Assembly: GCA_944319885.1 (NCBI GenBank)
Contig: CALUFC010000005.1
Span: 1 to 64,000 of the forward strand
Reading direction: 5' to 3'
Length of the DNA: 64,000 nt
From: an uncultured Coriobacteriaceae bacterium
GTDB lineage: Bacteria; Actinomycetota; Coriobacteriia; Coriobacteriales; Coriobacteriaceae
Within the stretch, counting starts at the first letter, position 1. Every line of letters begins with the position of its first letter. Both the position numbers and the translations under genes were made by a program. Shown here one piece after another: positions 34,506 through 44,200 of the stretch. The notes below the pieces were generated by a model. It had not been told where the DNA came from and made no database searches. It saw nothing but the letters and a program-made list of their open reading frames with translations.

Positions 34506-36185
34506 ATGGCAGAGTTCATCTACCAGATGTATCAGGCTCGTAAGGCGCACGGCGACAAGGTCATCTTGGACGACGTGACCCTGAGCTTTTATCCCGGTGC
34601 CAAGATTGGCGTCGTGGGCCCCAACGGCATGGGCAAGTCGACCCTGCTTAAGGTCATGGCGGGCAAGGAGGAGGTCTCCAACGGAGATGCACGCCTCACG
34701 CCGGGCTACACGGTGGGGCTGCTCGAGCAGGAACCGCCGCTCGATGACGAGAAGACCGTGATCGAGAATGTGCGCATGGCCTTCGGCGACCTCATCGCCA
34801 AGATCGACCGCTTCAACAAGATTGGCGAGGAGATGGCCGCGCCCGATGCGGACTTCGACGCCCTCATGGCCGAGATGGGTCAGCTTCAGGATGAGATCGA
34901 CGCGGCCGACGGCTGGGATATCGACTCCAAGCTCGGCCAGGCGATGGATGCGCTGCAGCTGCCCGATTCCGATACACCGGTCAAGGTGCTCTCCGGCGGC
35001 GAGCGTCGCCGCGTGGCGCTCTGCAAGCTGCTGCTCGAGGCGCCGGATCTGCTGCTCCTCGATGAGCCCACCAATCATCTCGATGCGGAGTCGGTGCTGT
35101 GGCTCGAGCACTTCCTCAAGAACTACCCCGGCGCGGTGCTTGCCGTTACGCACGATCGCTACTTCCTCGACAACGTCGCCGAGTGGATCTGCGAGGTCGA
35201 CCGCGGCCACCTCTATCCCTACAAGGGCAACTACTCCACCTATCTCGAGACCAAGGCCGCGCGCATTGCCGCGCAGGGCCAGCGCGATGCCAAGCTTGCC
35301 AAGCGCATGGCATCCGAGATCGAGTGGGTGCGCTCCAGCCCCAAGGCGCGCCAAGCCAAGAATAAGGCGCGTCTGGCGCGCTATGAGGAGATGGAGGCAG
35401 AGGCCCGCGCGAGCCAGAAGCTCGACTGGACCGATATCCGCATTCCCGTGGGCCCGCGTCTGGGCGCCAAGGTGCTCGAAGCCGAACACCTGCACAAGGA
35501 GTTCGACGGGCGCGTGCTCATCGATGATCTTTCGTTCAGCCTGCCGCGCAACGGTATCGTGGGTGTGATCGGCCCCAACGGCGTGGGCAAGACGACGCTG
35601 TTCAAGATGATTATGGGAATGGAGCAGCCCACCTCGGGTAGCATCACGCTGGGCGAGACCGTGAAGCTCTCCTATGTCGATCAGGGGCGCGAGGGCATCG
35701 ATCCCAACAAGACGCTGTGGGAGGTTGTTTCGGGCGGCACGGATAAGATGCTCGTAGGCGAGACCGAGGTGCCGAGCCGTGCCTACGTAGCGAGCTTTGG
35801 TTTCAAGGGTTCTGACCAGCAAAAGCGTGCGGGCGTGCTCTCGGGCGGCGAGCGCAACCGCCTGAACCTCGCGCTCACGCTCAAGCAGGGCGGTAATCTG
35901 CTGCTCCTCGACGAGCCCACGAACGACCTCGACGTCGAGACGCTCTCTTCGCTCGAGGCGGCGCTGCTCGAGTTCCCGGGCTGCTCCGTGGTGATCAGCC
36001 ACGACCGCATGTTCCTCGATCGCGTAGCCACACATATCCTCGCATGGGAGGGCACCGACGAGAACCCCGGTAGCTGGTATTGGTTCGAGGGTAACTTCGA
36101 GGCCTATCAGGAGAACCGTGTGGCGCGTCTGGGCGAGGATGCCGCCAAGCCGCATCGCATTCACCGCAAGCTCACGCGCGATTAG
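34506..36185 (+). CDS. ettA: Energy-dependent translational throttle protein EttA (ABC-F)
   Basis: A 559-aa ABC-F ATPase that binds the ribosomal E site and gates translation according to ATP/ADP. It starts MAEFIYQMYQARKAHGDK, characteristic of EttA. Two ABC cassettes are seen: GPNGMGKSTLLK / LSGGERRRVALC / LLLDEPTNHLDAES, and GPNGVGKTTLFKM / LSGGERNRLNLA / LLLDEPTNDLD. The linker and arm follow the first. There are no membrane segments. AAGGAGTTATTC precedes the ATG. Length and N-terminus favour EttA over antibiotic-protection ABC-F proteins. Confidence 0.95.
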   Translation: MAEFIYQMYQARKAHGDKVILDDVTLSFYPGAKIGVVGPNGMGKSTLLKVMAGKEEVSNGDARLTPGYTVGLLEQEPPLDDEKTVIENVRMAFGDLIAKIDRFNKIGEEMAAPDADFDALMAEMGQLQDEIDAADGWDIDSKLGQAMDALQLPDSDTPVKVLSGGERRRVALCKLLLEAPDLLLLDEPTNHLDAESVLWLEHFLKNYPGAVLAVTHDRYFLDNVAEWICEVDRGHLYPYKGNYSTYLETKAARIAAQGQRDAKLAKRMASEIEWVRSSPKARQAKNKARLARYEEMEAEARASQKLDWTDIRIPVGPRLGAKVLEAEHLHKEFDGRVLIDDLSFSLPRNGIVGVIGPNGVGKTTLFKMIMGMEQPTSGSITLGETVKLSYVDQGREGIDPNKTLWEVVSGGTDKMLVGETEVPSRAYVASFGFKGSDQQKRAGVLSGGERNRLNLALTLKQGGNLLLLDEPTNDLDVETLSSLEAALLEFPGCSVVISHDRMFLDRVATHILAWEGTDENPGSWYWFEGNFEAYQENRVARLGEDAAKPHRIHRKLTRD

Positions 36186-36197
36186 GTGCCGCTACCA

Positions 36198-36325
36198 AAA
36201 TGCGGAGCACTTTTTTCGTGGTTTGAAAAGTAGAGCTCTTCCAGCTGCGCTGTTCTGACCTGCGCAAATGCGTCAAGAAGATAGGCGGTCTACTTGGAAG
36301 ACCGCCCAAAAAGTGCTCCGCATTT
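36198..36325. repeat. Inverted repeat with internal hairpin between convergent genes
   Basis: An 18-bp perfect inverted repeat: AAATGCGGAGCACTTTTT at 36198-36215 and its complement at 36308-36325, with 92 bp between. Inside lies a perfect 8-bp hairpin GGCGGTCT-N7-AGACCGCC (36284-36306). It occupies the whole gap between ettA and the gene ending at 36336. It may be a bidirectional terminator or a small mobile/palindromic repeat. Confidence 0.7.
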
Positions 36326-36335
36326 ACATTGGAGG

Positions 36336-37442
36336 CTAGTTCGCCGGGTAGTTTACCGCGCAAATCGCCCATGAGGCGCCTGGATGGTTACTGGGACGGC
36401 GCTTCATATGAACGATCGCCTCATGTCGCTCGCCGTTGCGTGTGAATCGCAGGGGAAACGCGGCGCGCGTGCGCCCCGCCTCGAGCGTCCCCTGTTCGCC
36501 GGCGATGTAATAGTACTCATTTGCGATGCCTAAGACATCTGCGCCGAGCGGTAGGAGCTGCGCGAGCTCACTGAGCACATCGCCGGGGCAGAAGACATCG
36601 CGGGAGAGATCAAGTGGATACCCATCGAGCTCGGACGGCGAGAACGGACGTGGGAAAGCGGGGGTATGGCTCTCATTTTGGGTTGGATTCTCACATTCGG
36701 CGACGCTTGGCATCGGCTCTTTCGGGCTCTCGTTGTTTTGCTCGCTTGGATCGTGTGCCCCGGACGGATCGTAGGTCACGGTGAGCGAGATAGTGGGCTC
36801 TGACACGGGTGTCATAGCAGGGTTGGAATCCAGGTCGTGCGCTTCGTCCGCTTGTTCGGCGGGCTCGATGGCCGATTGCGTCTCTGCTTCGGGCCCTTGC
36901 TCCGGCCTGGGCTCGGCGCCTCGTTCAGGCGCGTTCTCAACATCGGATTCCGATGCGGTATTAATGTCCCCCTCGGACACGGACCCCGGCTCTGGCGTGG
37001 ATTCCGCTTGGGGCGTCGAATCCGGATCAGGCATCGGTGTGGGTTTGGTTTGGGACTCCGGCTCCGGCGGTTTGACGCACGTTGGCCGGACCGGTTTCAC
37101 ATCCTTGCCCGATTTCTTGCGTTTCCATGATTTCGCACCGGTGCCAGTACCAGCTTTGCCAGCGGGTTTTGCCGCAGCGTCCCAATCGGGTTGGCTCAAG
37201 ATGGTGGCATAGACGCGCCCACCCTTGAAGACGGTCAACGTTACGAAGTCACCAAGTGCCTCAAGCAGCTCGCGCGTATTCGAGAACCCCATGAGCTCCG
37301 CCGAGAGCCCATCTGTCGCAAGCGCCTCTTCCACATGGGGGAGAAACGTCTGCTTGCCGCAACCAAGCTCCTTCTTCAAAAGCTGGTAAAGATAGATATG
37401 GTTGCCCCGCGAAAGCTGCGAGGTGGAACATGTTGATGCCAT
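36336..37442 (-). CDS. Hypothetical protein with LOTUS/OST-HTH-like N-terminal domain
   Basis: 368 aa in three parts. Residues ~13-85 (IYLYQLLKKELGCGKQTFL, GFSNTRELLEALGDF, FKGGRVYATI) resemble the OST-HTH/LOTUS winged helix, an RNA-binding domain; this is my reading by pattern, not a search result. Residues ~88-265 are a low-complexity Pro/Glu/Ser/Thr linker, after a basic patch SWKRKKSGKDVK. Residues ~265-368 are a globular domain of unknown type (FCPGDVLSELAQLLPLGADVLGIANEYYYIAGEQ). Cytoplasmic. AGAAGGAAGCATC precedes the ATG. Function unknown. Confidence 0.6.
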   Translation of the reverse strand: MASTCSTSQLSRGNHIYLYQLLKKELGCGKQTFLPHVEEALATDGLSAELMGFSNTRELLEALGDFVTLTVFKGGRVYATILSQPDWDAAAKPAGKAGTGTGAKSWKRKKSGKDVKPVRPTCVKPPEPESQTKPTPMPDPDSTPQAESTPEPGSVSEGDINTASESDVENAPERGAEPRPEQGPEAETQSAIEPAEQADEAHDLDSNPAMTPVSEPTISLTVTYDPSGAHDPSEQNNESPKEPMPSVAECENPTQNESHTPAFPRPFSPSELDGYPLDLSRDVFCPGDVLSELAQLLPLGADVLGIANEYYYIAGEQGTLEAGRTRAAFPLRFTRNGERHEAIVHMKRRPSNHPGASWAICAVNYPAN

Positions 37443-37535
37443 GATGCTTCCTTCTGTCTCGTCTGGTAAAGCATCATAGCACGCCGCATATGATGCGGTC
37501 GCGCGGCCGGGGTCGACGCGCGGGGCGCTGAGGCG

Positions 37536-38528
37536 TTACGCTGCGGATGAGGATGCGTTGCCGGTGGTCGAAGGGGCGGAGCTGGTGCTGTTCGATGCCG
37601 TACCGTTCGAGGAGCTTCCCGTCGAGCCATCGGAAGGCTGCTGATCTTCCCCTGTGGTGTCATCCCCTGTTGCATTGTCTGCCGAGCTGACGGAATCTCC
37701 TTCGTCGCCGCTCGTCGTGTCGTTGCTCGCGGGCTGGTCGGTTGCGGTGCTCGCAGGCGGATTTGCCTGCGCGTTCTGCTCGGGTGCACGTGCCGTGGTA
37801 TCCGCAGAGTCGGCCGCTGCTGCAGAGGAGGTGCTTTCATGCCCTTTTGTGGCGGTATCCCGCTCGTTTCCGGGGGTATCGTCGACAGGGGCGGTGAAGA
37901 TGATGGGCTCGGTCTTTTCGCCCAGCCCTTCGCCTGCGGTGAGTGCGAAGATCGCGGTGGCGCTGAGCACCACGGCAACGATGGCGATACCAATCGAGAA
38001 CGCTATCACTTTATATTGCGCGCGATGGCGCTCTGCGGCGGCTTTCGCTTGCAGCGAAGCGGGTGCAACGCGTGCGCCGCGTCGGTATCCATCGGTGGCG
38101 CGTTCTACGCCTTCGCGTGGCATCGCATCGCCGAGACTGTCGCGCACAGGCGCCGCGCCGGCTTCGTGCGGGGATTGCCGCAGGCTGCTCGCCACGTCGC
38201 CCAGCGCATCCTTGCCGTTTTTAAGTTTCTGCGCACTTGCGGTGAGGAACTTGCGATAGAGCTGCGATGACACGACGGTGACCACCGAGCTCACCGCGGC
38301 GCCGATTACCGAGCCGCCGATGCCGATCTTCGAGGCGAGGACCATCGACGTCGCCGCTGCAGCGGCGCCCGCGATGATCTGCGCGAGGGAGATGCCGTCG
38401 AAGAGCCCCTCTTTCTCGATGGTCATAAGCTGGGTTTGGCCGATTGCTTTTTGCCTGTTGCTCGTGGTGTTCTGCGTGCCTCTTGTATAGATACGGGTTC
38501 GCTGTTGGTCGGTATATTGAGATGCCAT
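37536..38528 (-). CDS. Hypothetical membrane protein with long Ser/Thr/Asn-rich tail
   Basis: 330 aa. Residues ~45-92 hold a Gly/Ala-rich hydrophobic region (AQIIAGAAAAATSMVLASKIGIGGSVIGAAVSSVV), possibly a helical hairpin. A second hydrophobic helix (VIAFSIGIAIVAVVLSATAIFALTAG) spans ~173-198. The final ~125 residues are rich in Ser, Thr, Asn, Asp and Ala, resembling an extracytoplasmic stalk. The N-terminal part has a charged, partly coiled region. No enzymatic motif is seen. CGGAGGACTGAC precedes the ATG. Function unknown. Confidence 0.6.
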   Translation of the reverse strand: MASQYTDQQRTRIYTRGTQNTTSNRQKAIGQTQLMTIEKEGLFDGISLAQIIAGAAAAATSMVLASKIGIGGSVIGAAVSSVVTVVSSQLYRKFLTASAQKLKNGKDALGDVASSLRQSPHEAGAAPVRDSLGDAMPREGVERATDGYRRGARVAPASLQAKAAAERHRAQYKVIAFSIGIAIVAVVLSATAIFALTAGEGLGEKTEPIIFTAPVDDTPGNERDTATKGHESTSSAAAADSADTTARAPEQNAQANPPASTATDQPASNDTTSGDEGDSVSSADNATGDDTTGEDQQPSDGSTGSSSNGTASNSTSSAPSTTGNASSSAA

Positions 38529-38704
38529 GTCAGTCCTCCGTCATGGCTCAAGAAGGTTTCGTTCAGCCCGCGCCGCGCGGGCTGCGGGCATTGTAAACCT
38601 ACGGTACCCACCGAGCGAGGCGCCGCCGTGCTCATGCGCAAGACAACAAAAACAATGAACACATGAAGATGCCGTGGTGCTCGGGCGCCCTATGTCGCGG
38701 AGGC

Positions 38705-39745
38705 TCAGCTGCGCCCTGAAGGCGATACGGGCTCCCAGGTGCGATCGCGATAGATCTTGCGCGCATCACGCATGCCGCGCACCAGCGCCGGGATGCCCGT
38801 TTTGAAGGTGCGGTCGACGGCGATGAGCCTGATGAGCTCCTTGGCAAAGGTAGCGGCCGTTCCTAAACCAAACAGGAGGCGGTGGTAATCGCCAAAGAGC
38901 TTCATGTAACGCGCGGTGAATCCGCGGTTGCGCATGATGTAGTAGCGATTGAAGTCGCTCGTTGAGTTGAGCTGCCGCTTGCCGGCGATGTCCCAGTTCG
39001 AGACGGCGCGGGCGCGTTTGAGGATGACGTCTGCCACCACGGCGGCATCGAAATGCTTGCTGGCAACGTAGCCGTACGCGGCGTCATCGCCATAGATGAA
39101 GTAACGCGCGTCGGGCAGACCGATCTTTTCGACTACGCGACGCGAGAACAGGCCGCCCTCGAAGCACAGCTGGTTCATGGGCTTGTAGCCGCGCTCGTCG
39201 AAATCCCATTTGGCAACGGGATTGGGGATGCCCAGCGTGGTGATGAACTGGTACTGCCAATAGAAGGGGCCGCCGTCGAAGTCGAGGCGGGAACCCTGGA
39301 TCACGTCGAAGCGGTTCGTCCAGCGGGCGAGCTTTTCGATGGCGTCGGGCAGGACGGTGACGTCATCGTCCATGAGCCAGAACCACTCCGCGCCCAGTGC
39401 GAACGCGCGCGCGGTTCCTGCCGAGAAGCCGCCGGCACCGCCGATGTTCTCAGTTTGCGGCGCGTAGACAACGCGATGGGTCGAGCCCTCGGCATCTGCT
39501 TCGGTTGCTCCCCAGAGCCCGAGCGCTTGCTCGTCGAACACGCGCACGAGCTGCTCGGTGGCGGGGGAGTTCTCGTTATCGACGATGATGATGCGCCAGG
39601 GCGCGCAGGTGAGGGCGGCGAATGAGGCAAAGAGATCCTGCAGCATCTCGCGACGCTTGTAGGTCACCACCACGATGGCGAGGTGGTCGATGCCGTTGTT
39701 GCAAGAGGCGTGTGGTGCCCCGGATCCTATCTTGGATTCGCTCAC
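38705..39745 (-). CDS. Family 2 glycosyltransferase (galactofuranosyltransferase GlfT2-like)
   Basis: About 346 aa. GT2 fold: LAIVVVTYKRREMLQDLF, IIIVDNENS, then NIGGAGGFSAGTARAFALGAEWFWLMDDDVTVLPDA with the DDD metal site, and a YGDDAAYGYVASK acceptor/catalytic segment. The GAGGF and DDD pattern fits the GlfT2/rhamnosyl-type group. I favour GTG 39745 (AGAAGGG upstream) and note TATAAT on the same strand at 39806-39801, fitting a promoter before it; ATG 39802 is possible. It probably builds cell-wall or surface glycan. Divergent from the next glycosyltransferase gene. Confidence 0.85.
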   Translation of the reverse strand: MSESKIGSGAPHASCNNGIDHLAIVVVTYKRREMLQDLFASFAALTCAPWRIIIVDNENSPATEQLVRVFDEQALGLWGATEADAEGSTHRVVYAPQTENIGGAGGFSAGTARAFALGAEWFWLMDDDVTVLPDAIEKLARWTNRFDVIQGSRLDFDGGPFYWQYQFITTLGIPNPVAKWDFDERGYKPMNQLCFEGGLFSRRVVEKIGLPDARYFIYGDDAAYGYVASKHFDAAVVADVILKRARAVSNWDIAGKRQLNSTSDFNRYYIMRNRGFTARYMKLFGDYHRLLFGLGTAATFAKELIRLIAVDRTFKTGIPALVRGMRDARKIYRDRTWEPVSPSGRS

Positions 39746-39800
39746 GTTTGCGAAGCCCTTCTGCGGTACGTCTCGTTTCTGCGCGTCGATGCGCAGAAAC

Positions 39801-39806
39801 ATTATA
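39801..39806 (-). promoter_or_regulatory. Perfect -10 element (TATAAT) for the glycosyltransferase gene
   Basis: TATAAT on the minus strand, about 56 bp before the preferred GTG start of the glycosyltransferase gene. A -35 is not clear. Confidence 0.4.
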
Positions 39807-39945
39807 GGCGAGGAGCGACGTGTGGAGAAAAGGCCCGTGCGGCTTACGGTAAATCCTCGAAAACGGCGCGGCGCGCGTCCGCGGAACAAGAAGGGGCCTC
39901 CGCGCGGTATGATGAAACATACTACGATTCAACGAGGAGGTCTGC

Positions 39946-41061
39946 GTGAACGAGCTGGAGGCGAATGCTGCTGTACGCCCAAAGGTGTCGCTTCTTATGC
40001 CCATCATGAATGTCGAGCGGTACCTGCGTGAAAGCTTAGGGTCTGCATGCGGGCAGAGCCTGCAGGATATCGAGATCATCTGCATCGACGACGGGTCGAC
40101 CGATTCCTCATTGCACATCATGGAGGAGTTTGCCGCCCGCGATGCACGCATCCGCATCATCGCAAAGGCAAACTCCGGCTACGGCGATTCCATGAACCGA
40201 GGACTCGCTGCGGCTCGCGGTGAGTACGTGGGCATACTTGAGCCCGACGACATCATGTATCCGGAAGCGCTCGAGAAACTGGTTGCGGCGGCAGATGCAG
40301 GGCAGGCCGATATCGCCAAGGGAAACTTCGAGCTGTATTGGTCTCAGCCCGAGGAGCGGACGGAGTTTTTCGAGATCGCGACAAGGCAAATGTGTGGCGC
40401 GCCCTCGTGCCCGCGTGACGACGAGTTCATCTTTTACCAGAAGCCCTCGATTTGGTCGGCGGTATATCGCCGCGCGTTCCTGGACGACTGCGCCATTCGC
40501 TTTCTGCCAACGCCGGGGGCATCGTTCCAAGACTGCTCGTTCTCCTTCAAGGCGTTTGCTGCAGCGGACCGCGTTGTCTACATCCATGATGTCGTGCTGC
40601 GGTATCGGCAGGATAACGAGGGTTCTTCGGTGAACGCGAAAAACAAGGTCTTTTGCACCTGCGATGAATATGCCGAGATTGAGCGGTGGCTGCTGAACGA
40701 GTTTGCGCGTGAGCACGGAGATGCTGCGGCGCGTCACTTGCTGCGCGTGGCGCATATCGCCAAGTACGATTCGTACATGTGGAGCTATGTCCGCCTAGCG
40801 CCCGAGTTTCGCGTGCCGTTTCTCGAGCGTATGGCACGGGAGTTTTCCCGGGCAATCGAGCGGGGCGAGGTTGCGCTCGATGACCTCAAGCCGTGGAAGC
40901 GGGCGAACCTTGCCTCCATCATGCGCGATCCGGCTGCATGGGCGAGCGCGAACGCATCGTATGCGAATGCCGGCGCGGTGGGCCGCATGATGCACTACCT
41001 CAAGCTGGGCGGGCCCGGACTGCTTTTGGCCTATGCGGGAAGCAGGTTGCGCCATGAGTAA
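39946..41061 (+). CDS. Family 2 glycosyltransferase
   Basis: 371 aa. The N-terminal GT-A fold has VSLLMPIMNVERYLRESLGSACGQSLQDIEIICIDDGSTDSS and SGYGDSMNRGLAAARGEYVGILEPDDIMYPEAL with the metal-binding DD. The ~200-residue C-terminal region is helical with no membrane segment. The GTG start follows AACGAGGAGG. It overlaps the next glycosyltransferase gene (ATGAGTAA), so the two are translationally coupled and probably act on one glycan. Sugar specificity unknown. Confidence 0.9.
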   Translation: MNELEANAAVRPKVSLLMPIMNVERYLRESLGSACGQSLQDIEIICIDDGSTDSSLHIMEEFAARDARIRIIAKANSGYGDSMNRGLAAARGEYVGILEPDDIMYPEALEKLVAAADAGQADIAKGNFELYWSQPEERTEFFEIATRQMCGAPSCPRDDEFIFYQKPSIWSAVYRRAFLDDCAIRFLPTPGASFQDCSFSFKAFAAADRVVYIHDVVLRYRQDNEGSSVNAKNKVFCTCDEYAEIERWLLNEFAREHGDAAARHLLRVAHIAKYDSYMWSYVRLAPEFRVPFLERMAREFSRAIERGEVALDDLKPWKRANLASIMRDPAAWASANASYANAGAVGRMMHYLKLGGPGLLLAYAGSRLRHE

Positions 41062-42109
41062 CGATTCCCCGTGCTTCTCGGTCATCGTTCCGGTGTATAA
41101 CACCGAGCGCTCGCTTTCCGCTTGTCTTGACTCTGCCCTCGCACAGACCGTCCGCGATATCGAGGTCATCTGCGTCAACGATGGGTCGCCCGATGGATCG
41201 GCGCGCGTTTTGAGCGCCTATGCTGCGCGCGATGAACGCGTTCGCGTGATCACGCAGGAAAACGCCGGGCTCTCCGCGGCGCGCAATACGGGGATTCATG
41301 CTGCGCGTGGGGAATATCTCGCGTTCCTCGATTCCGACGATACGATCGAGCCCACGTTGTGCGAGCGGGTGCGTGCGGCTTTTGACACGGCACCAGACGT
41401 CGATGTCGTGACGTTCGGTGCGGTGTGCGAGCCCGAAGATCGCGCCTCGGCTCGCATCAAGCGCCTGCTGAGCCCAGCGGATGCAACCTATGCCGGATTC
41501 GATGCAGCGCTGCTCTTTTCAGCAAATGCGCAGCCGTACGCATGGAGGACGGTGCTCACCAGGGCGTTTTGCGAACGCGAGCACATCCGGTTCGATGAGT
41601 CGCTGCGATTTGCCGAGGATGTGCCGTTTCATTTTACGGTGTACCCGCTCGCGCGCACGACGGTGCTGCTGTCTGACAAGCTCTACCACTACCGTATGGT
41701 CGAGGGGTCGCTCACGCATGTGTATAACGCAAGCGCGTCGCGCGAGCGCAAGCTTGCCCAGCATCTCGATGTGCTCGAATCCATATTCTCGTCATGGCGC
41801 GAGCACGGTATCGATTCGCTCTGTCCAGCGGAGATGATCACCTGGTGCCTCGACTTTACGCTATTCGACATCATGGGCGTGCCCGAGGAGGTTGGGACGA
41901 CGGCAGCTCGCCGGCTGGCAACGCTGCTGGCCGACGCCTACGGCGACGCATGGTGCGCCATGCCCGGAAAGGCCGCGGTGAGGCGGGCCGCGCATGCCGT
42001 AGCCCATGCCGAGCACGGCGTTCGTATGAGCAAGATCGACCTGATGCGCTTTTTCGTGGCGACGCGTGGGCTCGTGCAGTGCGTTGAGCGTGCGTTGCGG
42101 CGTGGATAG
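41054..42109 (+). CDS. Family 2 glycosyltransferase
   Basis: A 351-aa GT2 enzyme: CFSVIVPVYNTERSLSACLDSALAQTVRDIEVICVNDGSPDGS and NAGLSAARNTGIHAARGEYLAFLDSDDTIEP. The DSD triad for metal/nucleotide sugar is intact. The C-terminal part is helical (LYHYRMVEGSLTHVYN is a common GT2 feature). ATG 41054 overlaps the preceding stop. nadE follows after 21 nt, so the glycosyltransferases and nadE may share a transcript. Confidence 0.9.
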   Translation: MSNDSPCFSVIVPVYNTERSLSACLDSALAQTVRDIEVICVNDGSPDGSARVLSAYAARDERVRVITQENAGLSAARNTGIHAARGEYLAFLDSDDTIEPTLCERVRAAFDTAPDVDVVTFGAVCEPEDRASARIKRLLSPADATYAGFDAALLFSANAQPYAWRTVLTRAFCEREHIRFDESLRFAEDVPFHFTVYPLARTTVLLSDKLYHYRMVEGSLTHVYNASASRERKLAQHLDVLESIFSSWREHGIDSLCPAEMITWCLDFTLFDIMGVPEEVGTTAARRLATLLADAYGDAWCAMPGKAAVRRAAHAVAHAEHGVRMSKIDLMRFFVATRGLVQCVERALRRG

Positions 42110-42130
42110 GTGCGGGGAAGGAATGAGGAT

Positions 42131-44185
42131 ATGAGCGATTGCATGGACGTGATGCTCATGGCATCCGAAGACTTGCGCGGTGACGGTTTTCTTCGCGTGG
42201 CTGCGGCAACGCCACATATTCGCGTAGCGGATGTGGCTGCGAACACCGAGGCGGTCCTTGCGTGTGTGAGGCGCGCCGCCGCGCGCGGCGTGCGTGCGCT
42301 TGCGCTACCGGAGCTCTGCCTGACCGGATACACCTGCGCCGACCTCTTTTTCGACCGCACGCTGCTGCGTGCCTGCGAACACGCGCTCGAGTACCTGCTC
42401 GACGAGACGCGCGATCTGGGGTTGCTGTTCACGGTGGGTCTTCCGGTTGCTCGCGAGGGTGCTCTGTACAACTGCGCCGCGGTGTGCTGCCGCGGTGCGC
42501 TGCTGGGGCTTGTTGCGAAGGCGAACCTGCCCAACTACGGCGAATTCTATGAGCGCCGGTGGTTCACGCCGGCTCCCGGTCCCTCGGATGCGCTGATGGT
42601 CGATATCGCAGGGCAGACGGCTCCGCTTTCCTCGCACATGCTGTTCCGGTGCGTTGATGAAGGAGCCGAGGATCTTGCCGTCGGCGTGGAGATCTGCGAG
42701 GACCTGTGGGTTGCCGATCCGCCGAGCGTGCGCATGGCGCGGGCTGGCGCCACGGTGATGCTCAACTGCTCCGCCTCGGACGAGATCATCGGCAAGCAGG
42801 CATACCGACACGGCCTGGTGAGCAGCCAGAGCGCGCGGCTGTACTGTGCGTATGCGTACGCGGACGCTGGTGAGGGCGAGTCTACGACCGATCTGGTATT
42901 TGCCGGCGAGAACCTCATTGCCGAGAATGGCTCGCTGCTCGCGCGCACCGATCTCTTTACCTGCGACATGGCAGTGGCCGACGTCGATATCGACCGCTTG
43001 CTCGCCGAGCGCCGCCGCTCGACCACGTGGGTGCAGCCCGTGCCCGATGAGCGCGGTGTGCTTGATGTCGAGTTCTCGTTCACCGATTTCGACGTCGAGG
43101 TCTTCTTCGATGACGATGGGATCGATGCCTTCGAGGATGAGCTTGCCGAGGAGCCTGTCATGCGCAGCGCGCTCGAGATCGACCGCGTGTTCCCGCGCAC
43201 GCCGTTTGTCCCCGTCGACGCCGGCGATCTTGCCGAGCGCTGCGAGGAGATCTTCAACCTGCAGGCATCGGGCTTGGCAACGCGTCTCGCCCATACGGGG
43301 ACGAGGCGCGCGGTCATCGGCCTGTCCGGCGGACTCGATTCTACGCTCGCGCTCTTGGTGACCGTGCGCGCCTTCGACGCGCTTTGCTATGACCGCGTAG
43401 ACATCACCGCGGTTTCGATGCCGGGGTTCGGCACCACGGCGCGCACCAAGTCCAACGCGGAGAGCCTGGCGGAACAGCTGGGCGTCTCGTTCCGCGAGAT
43501 TTCCATCCATGCTGCGGTCGAGCAGCATTTCCGCGATATCGACCACGATCCGGCCGTGACCGATGTGACCTACGAGAACAGCCAGGCGCGCGAGCGCACC
43601 CAGATCCTCATGGACCTTGCCAACAGCCAGGGTGGGTTCGTCATCGGTACCGGCGATCTCTCCGAGCTCGCCCTGGGATGGGCAACCTACAACGGCGACC
43701 ATATGAGCATGTACGCCGTGAATGCGAGCGTACCCAAGACGCTCGTGCGTCATCTGGTGCGCTACGCGGCAACGCTCTTTGGCGGCGATATCGAGCGCGT
43801 GCTGCTCGACGTGCTGGATACGCCTGTCTCGCCGGAGCTGCTGCCGCCCACGGGCGACGGTCAGATTGCGCAGAAGACCGAGGACCTTGTGGGGCCGTAC
43901 GAGCTGCACGACTACTTCCTCTATCATCTGCTGCGTTTTGGCTTTGCGCCGAGCAAGATCTTCCGTATGGCGCTCCGCTCGTTCGAGGGCGCCTTCGACC
44001 GCGAGACCATACTCGCTTGGCTACGCGTGTTCTACCGGCGGTTCTTCGCCCAACAGTTCAAGCGCAGCTGTCTGCCCGATGGTCCCAAGGTTGGTTCGGT
44101 AACGCTCTCTCCGCGGGGCGACTGGCGCATGCCGAGCGATGCGGCAGCCGCGCTGTGGCTCTCAGAAATCGATACGCTGTCTTAA
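42131..44185 (+). CDS. nadE: Glutamine-dependent NAD+ synthetase
   Basis: 684 aa. The N-terminal half is a nitrilase-type glutaminase with the Glu-Lys-Cys triad in [36 protein letters not shown] and GVEICEDLW. The C-terminal half is the ATP-dependent amidating domain with the PP-loop [14 protein letters not shown] and [16 protein letters not shown]. It converts nicotinic acid adenine dinucleotide to NAD+ using glutamine. ATG 42131 is preferred (AAGGA upstream); a GTG at 42110 is in frame. Length is normal for the long form of NadE. Confidence 0.95.
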   Translation: MSDCMDVMLMASEDLRGDGFLRVAAATPHIRVADVAANTEAVLACVRRAAARGVRALALPELCLTGYTCADLFFDRTLLRACEHALEYLLDETRDLGLLFTVGLPVAREGALYNCAAVCCRGALLGLVAKANLPNYGEFYERRWFTPAPGPSDALMVDIAGQTAPLSSHMLFRCVDEGAEDLAVGVEICEDLWVADPPSVRMARAGATVMLNCSASDEIIGKQAYRHGLVSSQSARLYCAYAYADAGEGESTTDLVFAGENLIAENGSLLARTDLFTCDMAVADVDIDRLLAERRRSTTWVQPVPDERGVLDVEFSFTDFDVEVFFDDDGIDAFEDELAEEPVMRSALEIDRVFPRTPFVPVDAGDLAERCEEIFNLQASGLATRLAHTGTRRAVIGLSGGLDSTLALLVTVRAFDALCYDRVDITAVSMPGFGTTARTKSNAESLAEQLGVSFREISIHAAVEQHFRDIDHDPAVTDVTYENSQARERTQILMDLANSQGGFVIGTGDLSELALGWATYNGDHMSMYAVNASVPKTLVRHLVRYAATLFGGDIERVLLDVLDTPVSPELLPPTGDGQIAQKTEDLVGPYELHDYFLYHLLRFGFAPSKIFRMALRSFEGAFDRETILAWLRVFYRRFFAQQFKRSCLPDGPKVGSVTLSPRGDWRMPSDAAAALWLSEIDTLS

Positions 44186-44200
44186 AGGAGTTGACCTGCC

